This document shows, piece after piece, positions 20,536-32,701 of a stretch of 64,000 bases of DNA. This stretch comes from Closterium sp. Naga37s-1. Its lineage: Eukaryota > Streptophyta > Zygnematophyceae > Desmidiales > Closteriaceae. The stretch spans positions 682,001-746,000 of the forward strand of contig CANJKZ010000263.1 in NCBI GenBank assembly GCA_947471745.1, in the 5' to 3' direction. The translations under genes and the position numbers were made by a program. Below the pieces are notes generated by a model, which made no database searches, had not been told where the DNA came from, and saw only the letters and a program-made list of their open reading frames with translations. The stretch's first letter is position 1, and every line of letters begins with the position of its first letter.

Positions 20536-22134
20536 GAGAAGGGAGAAATGGAGTCAGTGCCGCGAGGAGCATGGAGCTGCCAGGAGAAGGAGGAGGAGAA
20601 ATGGGAAGTGGGGGAAGCAATGAGCAAGGAGGGAAAGGAGGCCATGTAGGAGCTATTAGCCAGGCACAGGAAGTGCTTCGCCTTCACCATGCAGGAACTG
20701 GGGAGGTGGAAGGTGAAGGAGATGGAGCTGAAGCTGAGCAGCACTGAACCGGTGTTTCACCGTAGGAGGAAGATGCCGCATGGGGACGAGGAAATCTGTA
20801 AGGAGAAGATCAAAGAGCTGCTGGAGGCAGGATTGGTCAGGAGGTGCGAGTCGGAGTATGCCACACCAACGGTAGTGGCAGCCAGGCGGGACCTGACAAG
20901 GGAGGTGCTGAGCAGGAGGATGTGTGGGGACTACAGGGCACTCAATAAAATCACCATAGCGGACAGGTACCCGATGCCAATGGCTGAGGGAATCTTTGAC
21001 AAGCTAGCTGACGGGGTGTTCACGACTCTAGACCTGAGGCAAGGGTTTAATCAGATCAAAATCTGAGAGGAGGACATCAAGAAGACGGCCTTTCATGGGC
21101 CAGATGGACTGTATGAGTGGCTATACATGCCTTTTGGGTTGGGGAATGCCTCATCTATGTTCCAGCGGGTTATGGACAGCGTGCTGCGGAGATTGGAGTG
21201 TGTGGCCTGCTACATTGACGATGTAGTGATATTCAGCATGACCGAGCAGCAGGACCTGCAGGATGTGGAGAGGACCCTGACGGCGATAGAAGCGGCTGGA
21301 CTCACCTGCCATCCGAAGAAATGCAGATGGGGAGAACAGACCGTGCAATATCTGGGGTATGAGGTGAAGGGAGGGCAGATAGGGATACAACAGGCCAAGG
21401 TGGAGGTCCTGGACAGGCCGAGGGAGCCTAAGGACAAGTCTGGACCAAGAGCGGTGCTGGGCTTCTTGAGCTACTATAGGCGGTTTGTGCCTAACTTCAG
21501 CAAGAGAGCTGCGGTGCTGAACGGGCTGTTGCGGGAGGACAAGGCGTGGGAGTGGGGAGAAGTACAAAAGGGGGCGCTGCAGGACCTAATGGCAGCAGTG
21601 AAAACCGCAACGGTGCTCAAATTACCCGCAGCCGATCACCCGTTCACGCTCTACACCGACTGGAGCAGTCAAGGGATGGGGGGGATACTCTGCCAGGAGG
21701 TGGAGGGAGAAGAGAAGGTGGTAGCCTATGCGAGCAGGAGCTGCAACTCGGCGGAGGCACAGTACAGTTCTTACATAGGGGAAGGGCTGGTGGCAGTATG
21801 GGCTGTGGGGCACTTCAGAGTGTACCTGCAGGGGAGGGAGTTCACCTTGGTGACTGATCACCAACCCTTGACCTGGCTGATGACAACACCGGGGTTGACG
21901 GGCAGGAATGTGCGGTGGGCAATGAAGCTGAAGGAGTACGACTTCAAGATCAAGCACAGGCCAGGGAAAACATTGCAGCATGTGGACGGTCTGTCCGCCA
22001 TAGCCTACAGTGACCTTGACACTGCTGGCAAGACTAGTGGAGCTGAATGGGGCCAAGGAACACAAGGGGCCAGCAGACATTTGGGAGGACGGACTAGCCA
22101 TGAGGTGGGTGAAGGGAGAGACGGGAGAGGATGA
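20536..22134 (+). pseudogene. Gypsy-MT reverse transcriptase and RNase H (unit 2)
   Basis: Same frame as the methyltransferase. The connector contains TAG at 20647. RT begins about 20690, with MCGDYRALNKIT, TTLDLRQGFNQIKI, a TGA at 21064 (followed by EEDIKKTAFHG), MPFGLGNASSMFQ and YIDD at 21211-21222. RNase H spans about 21640-21995 (YTDWSSQGMGG, EGLVAVWAV, VTDHQPL). Past 22000 the true reading moves to the +1 integrase frame. Asp stands in EQQDLQ where units 1 and 3 have His. Confidence 0.85.
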
Positions 22135-23065
22135 AGAGCTGACGGCGCGAGTAAGGGCAAGGGGACAGCACTACAGGTGGTACCAGCAGCCGTTGCAGGT
22201 GCAAACAGAGGATGGATGGAATTTGGTGCCGGCACCGAGCGAGAGGGAAGCGGTGATCAAGGAGGTGCACACAAAGCTAGGACACTTTGGGCACAAGAGG
22301 ACGGTGCAGCTGCTGAAGACAGGGTGGTGGTGGGAGGGGATGCGGAGGCAAGTAAAGGGGTGGGTGGAGGGCTGTGAGGCATGCCAAAGGAGCAGGGCAA
22401 ACCTCACCCGGTCCAAGGCAGAGCTACAGTCCCTGCCTATCCGAGGCCTAGGTTTCAGGTGGTCTCTGGATCTAGCGAGGGAGCTACCGCTGAGCCGAGG
22501 AGGCAAGCAATACATAGTGCTCATGGTAGAGCATGTGAGCAAGTGGCTGGAGGTAAGGGCCATCCCGAGCAAGAGATCAAGGCACGTGGCAGCGGCGTTC
22601 AAGGAACAAGTGATATGCAGGTTCGGGGCATGTGCAGAGGTCCTCACGGATCAAGGGACCGAGTTCCAAGGGGAGTTCAAGAAGCTGCTGGAGGAGACAG
22701 GGATCACCCACAGGCGCACCTTGCGGTACCACCCACAGAGCGATGGGCTGACCGAGCGCCTGGTGCAGACCTTGAAGCGGGGACTGCGAGCGTATGGGGA
22801 AAAGAGGAAGCGGGACTGGGATGAGGAGCTGCATTGGATTGCAGCAGGGTACAGGTTTGGGAAACAGGCGGCCTTGAGAGATCACTCTCCATATAGTCTC
22901 CTATATAGATGTGAGCCGCTGCTGCCGGTGGGAGCAACACGGGTCCTGACAGATACAGTGACGGCGGGAACCATAGAGAACTGGGTAGCTCTGTCAGAAG
23001 CCAGGGCAAGGTACCTCAGGGTTATGATGCCAGCTGCGTTAGAAAACCTCCACACGACACAATAA
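22010..23065 (+). pseudogene. Gypsy-MT integrase, C-terminus deleted (unit 2)
   Basis: HHCC and D-D-E parts are intact: HTKLGHFGHKRT, GCEACQ, WSLDLARELP, LTDQGTEFQGEF, SDGLTERLVQ. The stops seen in unit 1 are absent. A 459-bp deletion just after LHTTQ removes the C-terminal domain, the first 118-bp repeat and the stop-proximal tail. The frame terminates at a TAA created at the junction. The deletion ends share CAA, so microhomology may have mediated it. Confidence 0.85.
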
Positions 23066-23558
23066 CAATGGGATGATGGTGTAGGGAGGGCTGTTAGTTG
23101 CAGTTATAGGAACATTAGATAGTTATAAGAAGTATTAGTTGAGAATCGTTGTAGGCGTAGAACGTAGGAAAGTTACTGTTAGGGAGGGGTGTAGAAGGGG
23201 GGAAATTGGATAGGAGCGGTTGAAATTGTGAGGGACGAAATGTGAAGCCAAGCAATCCCAACCCCGAGCCGCACATTTGGGAATGTGCAGCCTGGGGTTG
23301 GGTAAGGTCAGTCACAGCCAACCCCTCGATGCTTTCTTGGTGTTATTCACTCTAAGTAGTGGAAGTGGTCATCTTAGCTTCTAGCACACGATGGCACACA
23401 CCAGGAGGGAATCAAGGAGTGAGTGTGAGGACTCGTTCATGTGGGTGAGTGAGGCTGTACCATACGGGGCAGGGAGGAACAGGAGAAGAGCAGGTGGAGG
23501 ACACAGAGCAGGTGCAAGAAGAAGAACGGGAGCTGCAAGGAAGAAGGTTCTCCGACAG
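23064..23558 (+). other. Non-coding 3' region of Gypsy-MT plus remaining 118-bp repeat (unit 2)
   Basis: This corresponds to 3496-3990 of unit 1. The inverted repeat lies at 23257-23302. Only the second 118-bp repeat (23441-23558) survives because the first was lost with the 459-bp deletion. Confidence 0.5.
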
Positions 23559-25011
23559 AACGCCCGCCGGGGGTGAACATCATGAAGAACCGGTGGGTGC
23601 TGACGACGAAATACCACATCGACGATACCGTCGAGCGTGAGAAGGCGAGGCTGGTCGTGAAGGGCTTCACCCAGGTGTATGGCGCCGACTACGACTTTGC
23701 GCCGGTGGGCAGCTACGCCACGCTGAGGATCTTCCTCAGCATCGTCGCCGTCCTCGACCTCAACCTGATGCAGCTCGACATGAAGAACGCCTTCCTACAG
23801 AGCAAGCTCGATCGGGTGTTGTACATGTCCCAGCCGGACTACTTCACCGACGGAACCGGCCGGGTGTGCAAGCTGCTGAAGAGCATCTACGTGCTTAAGC
23901 AATCGCTGCTGCTATGGTACTTGGCGCCCAACGAGCTGGTCGGCGCCGGGTGGAAGAAGAGCCAGGTCGACGAGACTCTGTACTTCAAGGTTGGCGACGA
24001 CGGGGTGACCTGCTGGCTGCAGGTCTACGTCGACGACCTGCTCGTCGCCAGCAGCAGCACCGAGATACTGAAGGAGCTGAATGAGCTGCTGGAGGCCGCC
24101 TTCAAGCTGCGCGAGATCTCGCCGGTATCAAAGTACCTCGGGGTGGAGATCTTCCGCGACAGGTTGGCGGGGAAGCTGTGGCTGCACCAGCAAGGTTACG
24201 GCGACAAGCTGCATAGGCGCTTCATCGACGAGGAGCAGCCCGGGCGCACTCCGAAGACGCCGGTCTCGGTCGACGCCTACGCCGAGCTCACCTTCGACGA
24301 CGAGGAGGCCTAGAAGCGACAGGAGGAGTACCGACAGAAGGTCGGCTCGCTGCAGTTCGCGGCGACGACAACGAGGCCGGACATCGCCTTCGCCTGCAAG
24401 TTGGGGAGCGGCCTCACGGTGAGGAGCGACCAGCACTGACGCGAGGTCGACCGCTGCCTCGCCTACCTCGCTAACACGCGTGACACCGCCCTGGAGTTCG
24501 GAGGTGGACCTGAGTCGCTGGAGCTGGTCGGCTACGTGGACGCCGATGACGCCGGTGACAAGCAGAGCCAGCCGAGCACGAGCGGCTACGTGTTTGTCTA
24601 AGGAGGGGTCGCAGTCTCCTGGTCGAGCCAGCGCATCAAGTGCGCGATGCTGTCATCGACCGAGTCGGAGTACGTGGCGGCCACCGAAGCCGGCAAGGAG
24701 GGACGTCGCCTTCGCTTCCTCCTCGCAGAGGTCCGGCACCTGGATGCCGGAAAGCCGACTGGCCTTTGGGTGGACAACAAGTCGGCCATCACGTTCGCCG
24801 AGGGCATGGGGTTGACGGGCAACCTCAAGTACGTGGAGCGTCGACAGGCCTGGCTGCAGCACATGGTGAAGCGCGGGAAGTTTTCGCTGAGCAGCCGGCC
24901 GACTTCCTGACGAAGGCAATGCACTATCTGGCCTTCAACCGGTGCTCCGTCGCAATCGGCCAGGTGCGCTTGGCCGACGTGGGCGACGGCGACGACGCGG
25001 TGCAGCAGTAG
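23559..25011 (+). pseudogene. Copia B RT and RNase H (unit 2)
   Basis: Stops at 24311 (TAG), 24437 (TGA) and 24599 (TAA) and the frameshift near 24898 are shared with unit 1. Unit 2 differs by IYVLKQSLLL in place of IYGLKQ, altering a motif that is almost invariant in Copia RTs. Confidence 0.85.
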
Positions 25012-26112
25012 GTGCCATGCCCTCGTGCATGGCTGGTGCGGTGATCGGCGTGCTTTGTGTGGGGTGCACGCCGACGAGTTATTCTCCGAGGAGTACTGCA
25101 GTGCGGGCTGGAGCCTTAAGCGTGAACGCGGCAGGGGAGTGTAGACGGGAGTTGGGTGTGGCCCCGTCCTCGCTTGGGCGGAGTTGACTTAGGGGTCGGG
25201 TGTGAGGGGAGCAGCCGACCTGCAGTAGTGGGCGAGCTGGTCGACGAGGGTGGTCGACCTGCGTAAGGGCCACTGCGCTGGCACCGACTCCTGGGCGTCG
25301 GCTTTCGGGTGGTCGACCTGGTGGTCGACGAAGGGAGGCGCCGACGTCGACCTCGATAAGGGACGCCGAGCTGGAGGGCGTCGAACAGCAGGATGCCGAG
25401 CAGCTGGGCGTCGAGTAGCGGGGCGTCGACTTGGTGACGCCGAGTTGGTGATGCCGACGTCGGGGAGTGGTCGTCGACTTGGGTGGTCGACGGGCACGCG
25501 AAGGAGCAGCTGGTCGACGTGGTTGCCCGGTCGACCAGGTTACCTGGGTGACGAGATGCTGCAGAAGAGTGCGACGGTCGCCCAGGTGGTTTTGTCGAGA
25601 CCGGCCTCGGTGGTGGTATCCTGTGGTCGACGTGGCTGATCAGAAGCAGTCGTCAGCTTGGGGACGATTCGGTGTGTGCGCTGTGCAGGTTACAAGGCAC
25701 AGCACGCCAATCATCTGCGAGCACCTGCGAAATAGGTGCGCTGCTGTTCTGCGGGAGCAACACTAGCACGCCGTCAACCTGCAGCGTTGGCCCGCCGTCG
25801 ACTTTGCACTGCCGGAGCGCGGTCGACCAAGTCGTGCTGGAGCACGGTCGACCATGCTGCTCTGATATAGTCTTGTCTTGCCAACTTCTTTACACCATTG
25901 TTCTGAACTTTTCCTAGTGGAACTCTTGTCAACTTTCCCCGTGAACTAGCAAGCAGTGTGCGCACAAGGAAACGACTAAGGAACGAACAAACGCAGAGAT
26001 CACACGAGCACCCGTGCCTAGCCCGTAGTCTAGCTCCCGTTGTAGTAGTTATCTCCGCACTTGAGTCCCCCCAAGTAGCCCCCCCCCCCCTTCGCGTCTT
26101 GCCCCGTCAGGT
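25012..26112 (+). repeat. GTCGAC-rich tract and non-coding tail (unit 2)
   Basis: Same structure as in unit 1, with the GTCGAC cluster at about 25239-25861 and the C12 run near 26079. A substitution near 25303 changes GGCATCGG to GGCGTCGG. Nothing coding is seen. Confidence 0.5.
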
Positions 26113-29100
26113 GTGTCGCACTTCACTCCGCATTCGCCCCCCCTGCAGCGTCCAGTCCCTGTCGTGTCTGGGGGTGCGGGAGGTGCAGTTGCGGAGGGTG
26201 AGGGTACTGGGGCTGTAGGAGCTGATGGTGTTGGCTGTAGGGGTGCAGTGGGTGTGGGTGTGGAGGTCACTCCTGTGGAGGACACGGCAGCCTCGAGTCA
26301 GTGGCCTCGCCGCGCGTCACCCCCTGGCTTCCCGTCCGTCCCTCAGTTCCCTCCTCATTCTTCTCTGTGGCCGGTTGCTGCATAGCCTGGGGGTGTTCCT
26401 GCGGGAGGTACTGGAGGCCCTGGGGGTGTCAGTGGTGGAGGTGCTGGTTTTGGGAGTGCTGGAGCTGGAGGTACTAACACTGTGGCGCCTACACCGCGCA
26501 CTGTACGTTTCCTGACCCGTGAGAAGCGTCTCCTCCAATTGGAGAGGGAAGAGTGTGAGTGGATTGAGAGGGCACAGCAGCAGAAGCAACAGCTGCAGCA
26601 GTAGGAGTAGTCTTAGTCGCAGCAGCAGGAGAGCGTAGAGGAGGAGTCACAGCAGCAGCAGGAGTGAGGAGAGGAGTTGTCACGACTGCAGCAGCAGGTG
26701 CAGTTGTAGCTGCAGCAGGAGAGAGTAGAGGAGGAGTCACGAGTGCAGCAGCGGGTGCAGTTGCACTCGCAGCAGGAGAGAGTACAGGAGGAGTCACGGC
26801 CGCACAAGGAGATGGTAGAGCAGGAGTCTCGTTCGCAGCAGCAGGTGCAGTTGCAGACGCAGTAGGAGAGAGTAGAGGAGGAGTCACGGCCACAGCACGA
26901 GAGGGTCGTGCAGGAGTCCCGGTCGCAGCAGTGGGTGCTGCTGCTGCCGCAGCAGGAGAGGGCAGGGGAGGAGCCACAGGAGCAGCAGCAGGGACAGGTA
27001 CTGTCGCAGCAGATGCTAGAGGAGGCGGAGCAGCAGCGACAGCGACTGCGCGATCTGCCTGACCCAGCACTTGCACGCTTGGTTCGTGGTCCCCTACCAT
27101 CCCCTCCTGCTCCCCCCGTCCAGTCCCTTTCCTCATCCCAGTGGACTCGTCGTTCTCCCCTCAGTCGTGCTGTGTCTCCAGAGCCTCGTCGGTCTCGTTA
27201 CCGTGTTGACGGACCGTTTCACCTTGTACTCCGTTCTTGTGTTCCACCTCCTCCGGTCCTTCCACAACCTCCTAAGTCGTCCCTCACTGTGCTTCACGAC
27301 CCGTTGTCCAACAACCTCCGTGCCTTCTGTCCTGTCGTCTCACGTGTTTTGTCCGCGTTGGTCACTCACCCGACTGCACCCCTGTCGTTTGTCTCAGCAC
27401 TTGGTACCACTGTCGCTAGCTTTGCCTCTTCCCACCGCCTTGACTACGCTGCTCACTTGGCGAGTGGCCTTGCTCGTTCTCCGTCCTCTGGGGGTGCTCC
27501 TGTCTTTCCCCTTGAGGTCCTAGAGGACAGGCGGTTTGGGCTTGGTTTCCTTGCGGCCGCCGTTCCGCATCTCTGCACCATGCTGCTTGCCCCTGAGGGG
27601 GATCCAGACGCTCTTGACATCCCGATCCCTCGCAATCACACTGAGGCAGTCTCGGGACCTTGGGCCTCGTACTGGATAGCAGCTGAGGAGGCAGAGATGG
27701 CATCTTACACGTCGATGCAGTCCCACCACCTGGGACGAACGTCGTTAGTGGCCGATGGCTCTACAAGGTGAAGCGGCCACCTGGATCACAACCGGTGTTA
27801 AGGCGCGCTACGTGGCTAGAGGCTTTAGTCAATGAGAGGGGGTGGATTACATCCAGACCTTTGCTCCCACCCCGAAGATGAGTACTCTTCGGTTGTTGTT
27901 CCATATTGCAGCCCAGCGCGACTACGAGTTGCACTCCTTGGACTTTTCCACCGCGTTCCTTCAAGGGAGCCTGCACGAGCAGATCTGGCTGCGTCACCCG
28001 CCTGGCTTTGCTGGCTCTATCCCACCTAGGACCCAGTGGCAGCTGCGTCGACCAGTCTACGGCCTGCGTCAGGCTCCACGTGAATGGCATGACACACTTC
28101 ACTCACCCCTTGCAGTGCTGGACTTCTTCCGTCGTCTGCCGACCCGTCATTGTTCGTCCGCCGTGGCTCGACCCCGTTCTTTGTCCTGGTCTACGTCGAC
28201 GACCTAGTGTTCGCCACTCCCGACCGACGCGCGCTGGCCTTTGTGAAGGAGGAACTGTAGAGGAGACACACTTGCACTGACCTTGGTGAGCTGTAGCACT
28301 ACTTTGGCCTGCAGATCACCAGGGACAGGGCAGCTCGCACCATTACGCTGATCCAGTCGCATACGGTCGAGTAGATCCTCACGCGGTTCTGCTTCCCGTT
28401 CTCCAAGGTACAGCTCACCCCTCTTGCTGTGGATCATGAGCTCACGGCTCCACCTTCGGACGAGTCATTTGAGTCCAGTGGTCCATATCCTGAGCTGGTG
28501 GGTTGTCTCATGTACCTGATGACTTGTACTCGTTTAGACCTAGCTTACCCTCTTAGCGTCCTTGCGCGCTTTGTTGCGCCTAGGAGGCACCGACCGTCCC
28601 ACTGGTACGCTGCTAAGAGGGTGGCAAAGTATGTGGCGAGTACATCAGGCATAGGACCTGTCCTTGGAGGGAAGCAGCCAGTTACACTTACAGGTTACTC
28701 GGACTCGTCGTGGGCCGACGACGCGGAGACACGTCGGTCTACACAGGGGTACTCCTTTAGCCTCGGGACAGGTGTTGTTTCGTGGCGATGGCCTCGGGCG
28801 TCGTCCGTCGCCGGTTCCAGCTGTGAGGCAGAGGTGTACGCTACGGCCGTGGCCGCTCAGGAGCTTCGCTGTCTGTCTTTCCTTCTCACCAACCTTGGTG
28901 AGCGGCCTCGCTCTCCCCCAGTCTTGTTCGCTGACAACAGGTCGGCTGTCCTATTGTGTGAGGAGCCCCGATTGGTTGGGAAGGCGAAGCACATCCAGCT
29001 TCGTTACTTCCTTCTGCGTGAGTTGCAGTAGCGTGGCCAGGCATTCGTTCGATGTGTGGTCTCCGAGGCCAACACGGCAGATATCTTCACCAAGGCGTTG

Positions 29101-29172
29101 CCACTTTGTGACCACCAGCGTTTCTGCACCCAGCTTGGCCTTGTGCCTGCCCTTCCTCACTTGCTTACGTAG
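26113..29172 (+). pseudogene. Copia C degenerate pol (unit 2)
   Basis: Same frameshifts and stops as unit 1, including TAG codons in the Gln-rich repeat (26598-27038). Small differences: HLASGLARS in place of HLVSGLARS, and LLTNLGERP in place of LLTDLGERP in RNase H. Confidence 0.85.
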
Positions 29173-29918
29173 AGATGCCTTGTCCTGCTTGTCTTGTAAT
29201 CTTGCATCTCCTTATATTTGCTATATATTTGCATGTGGACTGGCCTTGTGGCCTCTTACTTGCTCTCGGGGTGTGTGGTGACTTTGAGCTCCACCCTGAG
29301 ATTTGTCTTGTTCTTGTGGACTGGTCTTGTGAGCCTTGCTTGTCCCTGCAGACTGGTCATGTGACCCTTGCTTGCTCTCAGAGTGTGTGGTGTCCTTGAG
29401 ATCCACCCTGCGCTATGTATTGCTTTCCACAGGACCACCGTCACCTAGAATATGAGGGTGTGTCAAGTTATATTTTTTATAGTTTATATTTGTTAGTCTA
29501 GGTGTACATTATGTTGAGTGCAATACATGGTTTGCACGACAACCTACCACCTATTCGTCGACGTTGAGTGAAAGTGAGTTGTTTCGTTTGAAGGTAATTT
29601 GTTATGTGTGAGTTGCGCATTTTCGTGCTTTACGTTTGATTGTTTACGGCTCGTGAATCGCCTCAACGGTTCATGAGTTATGTGCGTTTTCGTGAAAGAT
29701 TGCGTTCCTGAGTGTTTGTGAATGTTCATGTGTGAATGCGAAACTTCGTGTGCGTTTGCGTTGTTTCGCGAGTTGTCGTGAGTGTGCGTGAATTTTGCGT
29801 TCGTGCATTTCTGTGAGTTCTGTGAGCTGTTCGTGAAGGTTGATATGCATTCATGTAAGTTCGTATGTTTCTGTCTTTTCGTGTGTGTTCATGAAGTGTC
29901 GTGAGTGTTCACGAAGTC
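29173..29918 (+). other. Copia C tail with duplication, then G/T-rich tract (unit 2)
   Basis: The tail duplication is at 29235-29300 and 29347-29412. The TTCGTG/GTGAGTG tract covers 29558-29918. No coding sequence is seen. Confidence 0.5.
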
Positions 29919-30340
29919 GACGGCGATAATTTTCGCGTCAGTCAAGGTCAACTGTGTGGAAAATCAGACCCGCGCGTGTGGTCCTGATTTCGCGTGTGTG
30001 GGCCCTCAGGCCCAAGCGTGTGCCTCGCACTGTTGCGAGCGTGCAACTATGGGCACGATCGCAACAGGACAGGGCGAATGATCGCCCTGCCCACGCGCAG
30101 GACAGCGCACGTCAGTGCACTGTACAGCACGACCGAAAAATCGGTCGTGCATGATTGCAGTCGTGGGGGTGCTCGGGATTTCGGTTGGAAAACCGATTTC
30201 CGCGTTGACTCAGCTTGCAGGTAATTTCGCGAGAAATATCGCGCGCGTAAAGGGACAATTTCGACACAGGGAAAAACGGTGGAAAACCGTTTTGTAACTG
30301 TGAACGTTCGTGATAACGGTAATCCCACACGAATGTTCAT
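29919..30340 (+). other. Hairpin array (unit 2)
   Basis: All stems read in unit 1 are present. The 10-bp perfect stem with the AAAA loop is at 30127-30150, and the 12-bp stem at 30301-30339. Confidence 0.75.
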
Positions 30341-30432
30341 GATTGCGCACAGGAACTCACGAATGTTCGCGAAGAGAGTCAGCAGGGGAAGCGACATCGT
30401 GATCACTCACGGCAGTGTCAACGGCGAAAGCA

Positions 30433-31900
30433 ACACCCTGACCTTCGTCGACGTGTACTAACGCTACGACTAGGTTGCCAATGTTGATTTTTGCTCCAAG
30501 GCTCCTGAAATATTCCGCATCTGGCTGGCTCACGCGCAACGGAAATCAGTAAAGAAGCTGAAAGTTTGGCAGACAGACGGCACCAAGGAATTTCGAGGCA
30601 ACGAGCTGCAGGCATTTATCATAGAGAAGGGGAAAAAGCATCACATTTCACTCCCCTACGCACACTAGCAGCAAGGCGTCGCTGAACGGGTTAACCGCAC
30701 CCTCATGATGAAGGTCCGCGCCCTCATGAACCAGTCGGGCCTCCCCAAGAAGTACTGGCCATACGCCATGAACCACGCCGTGCTTTCTACCACGGCGAAC
30801 AAAAGAAACCTCTCCCCACACATGAAGTGGGCCGGGACAAGGGGAGACACCTCCATGCTGAGGGTCTGGGGGTGCATGGTGCAGTACCGGCCGACATGCG
30901 CTACTATAAGCAAGTTCACTGAACATGCGCGCTGGCGAATCCACCTGGGACTTAGGCATGAATACAAGGGTTGGCTGGTCCTGGACGTTGACAACACACA
31001 ATCGTACCCGCGCGCGACATTTTCTTCCACGAGCGGCCTACCTTGGAACAGTGGATAGAGGACCAGTGCAGCAACGTTGTTCAGGCCTACATCAACAACG
31101 GCCGAAGCTTCGCCTCGCCAGAAGATGAAGAAGCCGCAGCAGCACTTGACCGTGACCCTGCCGACGAACATCCCAGCGTACCTCCTCGCCCGCGCGACGA
31201 CAACGACAATGATGACGATGACGACGTCCCCGGCATCTGGACCGTCCCATCACCATGATCCCCCAAGCAACTCACCGCCTGCCCACGAGAGTGATGACGA
31301 CGACGTAGTTGAAGTCACCCCTCAGGAAGCCGAAGGCGCATCCACCGTGCATCACTGAGCCTAAGAACCCGCGATAGGCTCTCAAAGGCCCACACGTTAA
31401 GGAATGGCGTGTAGCTATGGACGCGGAGCTGAAAATGCTGGAGTCGCGCAATACATGGGTTCTAGTGGATCGTGCAGCAGTGAAGGGGAGGAGGGTGCTA
31501 AACAAAAATTGGGTCTTTCGTCTCACGACCGCCGCTGACGGAACTGTCGATCGCTTCAAGGCACGATATGTCGTACGTGGGTACGACCAGCGTCATGGCA
31601 TCGACTTCGACCAGACTTGTGCCCCTGTAAGCCGCCATACCTCTGTGTGGATTCTACTCGCCATCGATGCTGCTAAGCACCTACCACTACGACAGATCGT
31701 CATCATGAACGCACTTTTGTATGCGGTGGATGCGACCATCTTCATGAAGCAACCGCACACCGACGGGGAAGGAGACCACAGGGTTTGTCAGCTGAAGAAA
31801 TCCCTCTACGGGATCAAGCAGGCGCCGCGCCTCTGGCAGCAACACCTATACAAGATACTTCTGGAGATCGGCTTCAGGCAATTGCCGCACGAACCAGGAA
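30433..31900 (+). pseudogene. Copia D integrase/RT fragment with an open RT frame (unit 2)
   Basis: Integrase stops are as in unit 1. The RT fragment is open here from the ATG at 31417 to 31905 (162 codons), because codon TAT stands at the position that is TAG in units 1 and 3. It is still truncated before the YVDD motif by the Gypsy E LTR, so it cannot be active. Confidence 0.8.
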
Positions 31901-32270
31901 TGTGAGAGTACGACGGCTTATGCTGGCTCTGCTAGCTTGCCTAGACTTTATTATGCTATATCTAGCTTGGGATTTATTTATCATGCATAGATATGATTGA
32001 TTTCCTAGGTTAGGTTCATTCCTATATGTTATTATAGTTATAGCACCGAACCAGGTTACGTGTACCGAACTCAAGCCTATTCGGTTTCCACCGAATTGCT
32101 TTCTACTGAGTTCGGGAAAGTTCTGTTTGGGACGCTTCGCGACCCTCAGAACATTCGCGTAACACCTGGGTAACTGGCCTTGTGTCGAGACTATATATGG
32201 CCTCGTGTTGTACCCAGGTGAATCATTCAATCCAAACTCTCTTTTATGAGCTCGATCCTAGATCCTCACA
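31901..32270 (+). repeat. Gypsy E 5' LTR (unit 2)
   Basis: 370 bp, TGTGAG...CTCACA, TATA-like box at 32191-32200. It carries a few substitutions against unit 1 (for example GTTCTGTTTGGG near 32123). Confidence 0.85.
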
Positions 32271-32701
32271 CTTGGTAATCAGAGCCTGTTTTGAAGCGAA
32301 GTTTTTCGACCGCTAAAAACTAGCTTTTAAAACCGCGGGGGCGACGACGGAAAGCGCCGATTTTGGGTACGTAAACCAGTTCCGCGCTATTTTTTAGCGT
32401 CCCCCTCGAACCGGTTTTCAAACAATCCTCAGGTCCAGTGGCGAAAAAGTTGGAATTTCGACCGTCAGATCGATTCGAATCTCAACGGCCCTGAGAATTC
32501 CGCCCAAAAAAGTTGGAATTGGGAGCGTCGGATCGAATTTCTTCTCAACGGCCGAGATCGGACGCGAATTTCGACTAAGGAAGAATTACGCGACTTACAG
32601 AATCAACGCTCGTCATTTCTACAGTCGATTCGACTCACAGTAAGATGACCAGCGCCTAGAATTCAATTATTTTCGTCGCAAATCTTCCTGTAAATCGCCA
32701 A
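32271..32701 (+). promoter_or_regulatory. Gypsy E primer-binding site and leader (unit 2)
   Basis: The primer site reads TGGTAATCAGAGCC. The 47-bp leader repeats are at 32444-32490 and 32507-32553. Confidence 0.6.

Larger units (their letters stand above)
18779..23440 (+). mobile_element. Ty3/Gypsy element carrying a DNA methyltransferase (unit 2 copy)
   Basis: The order is protease, DNMT3-like methyltransferase, reverse transcriptase, RNase H, integrase. That is the Ty3/Gypsy pol order with the methyltransferase inserted between protease and RT. Gag and the 5' LTR are missing because the element is fused to Copia A at 18774-18785. The 3' end is not certain. The region from the protease to the end of RNase H is in a single frame, interrupted by stops at 19159, 20533, 20647 and 21064, so it was once probably one polyprotein. 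Equivalent copies are at 1-3872 (partial) and 38350-43472. Confidence 0.85.

Noticed and set aside
26489..27136. 215-codon Ala/Pro-rich minus-strand frame (also near 6921 and 46520)
   Set aside because: It is the complement of the Gln/Glu-rich minisatellite; low complexity explains the open frame.
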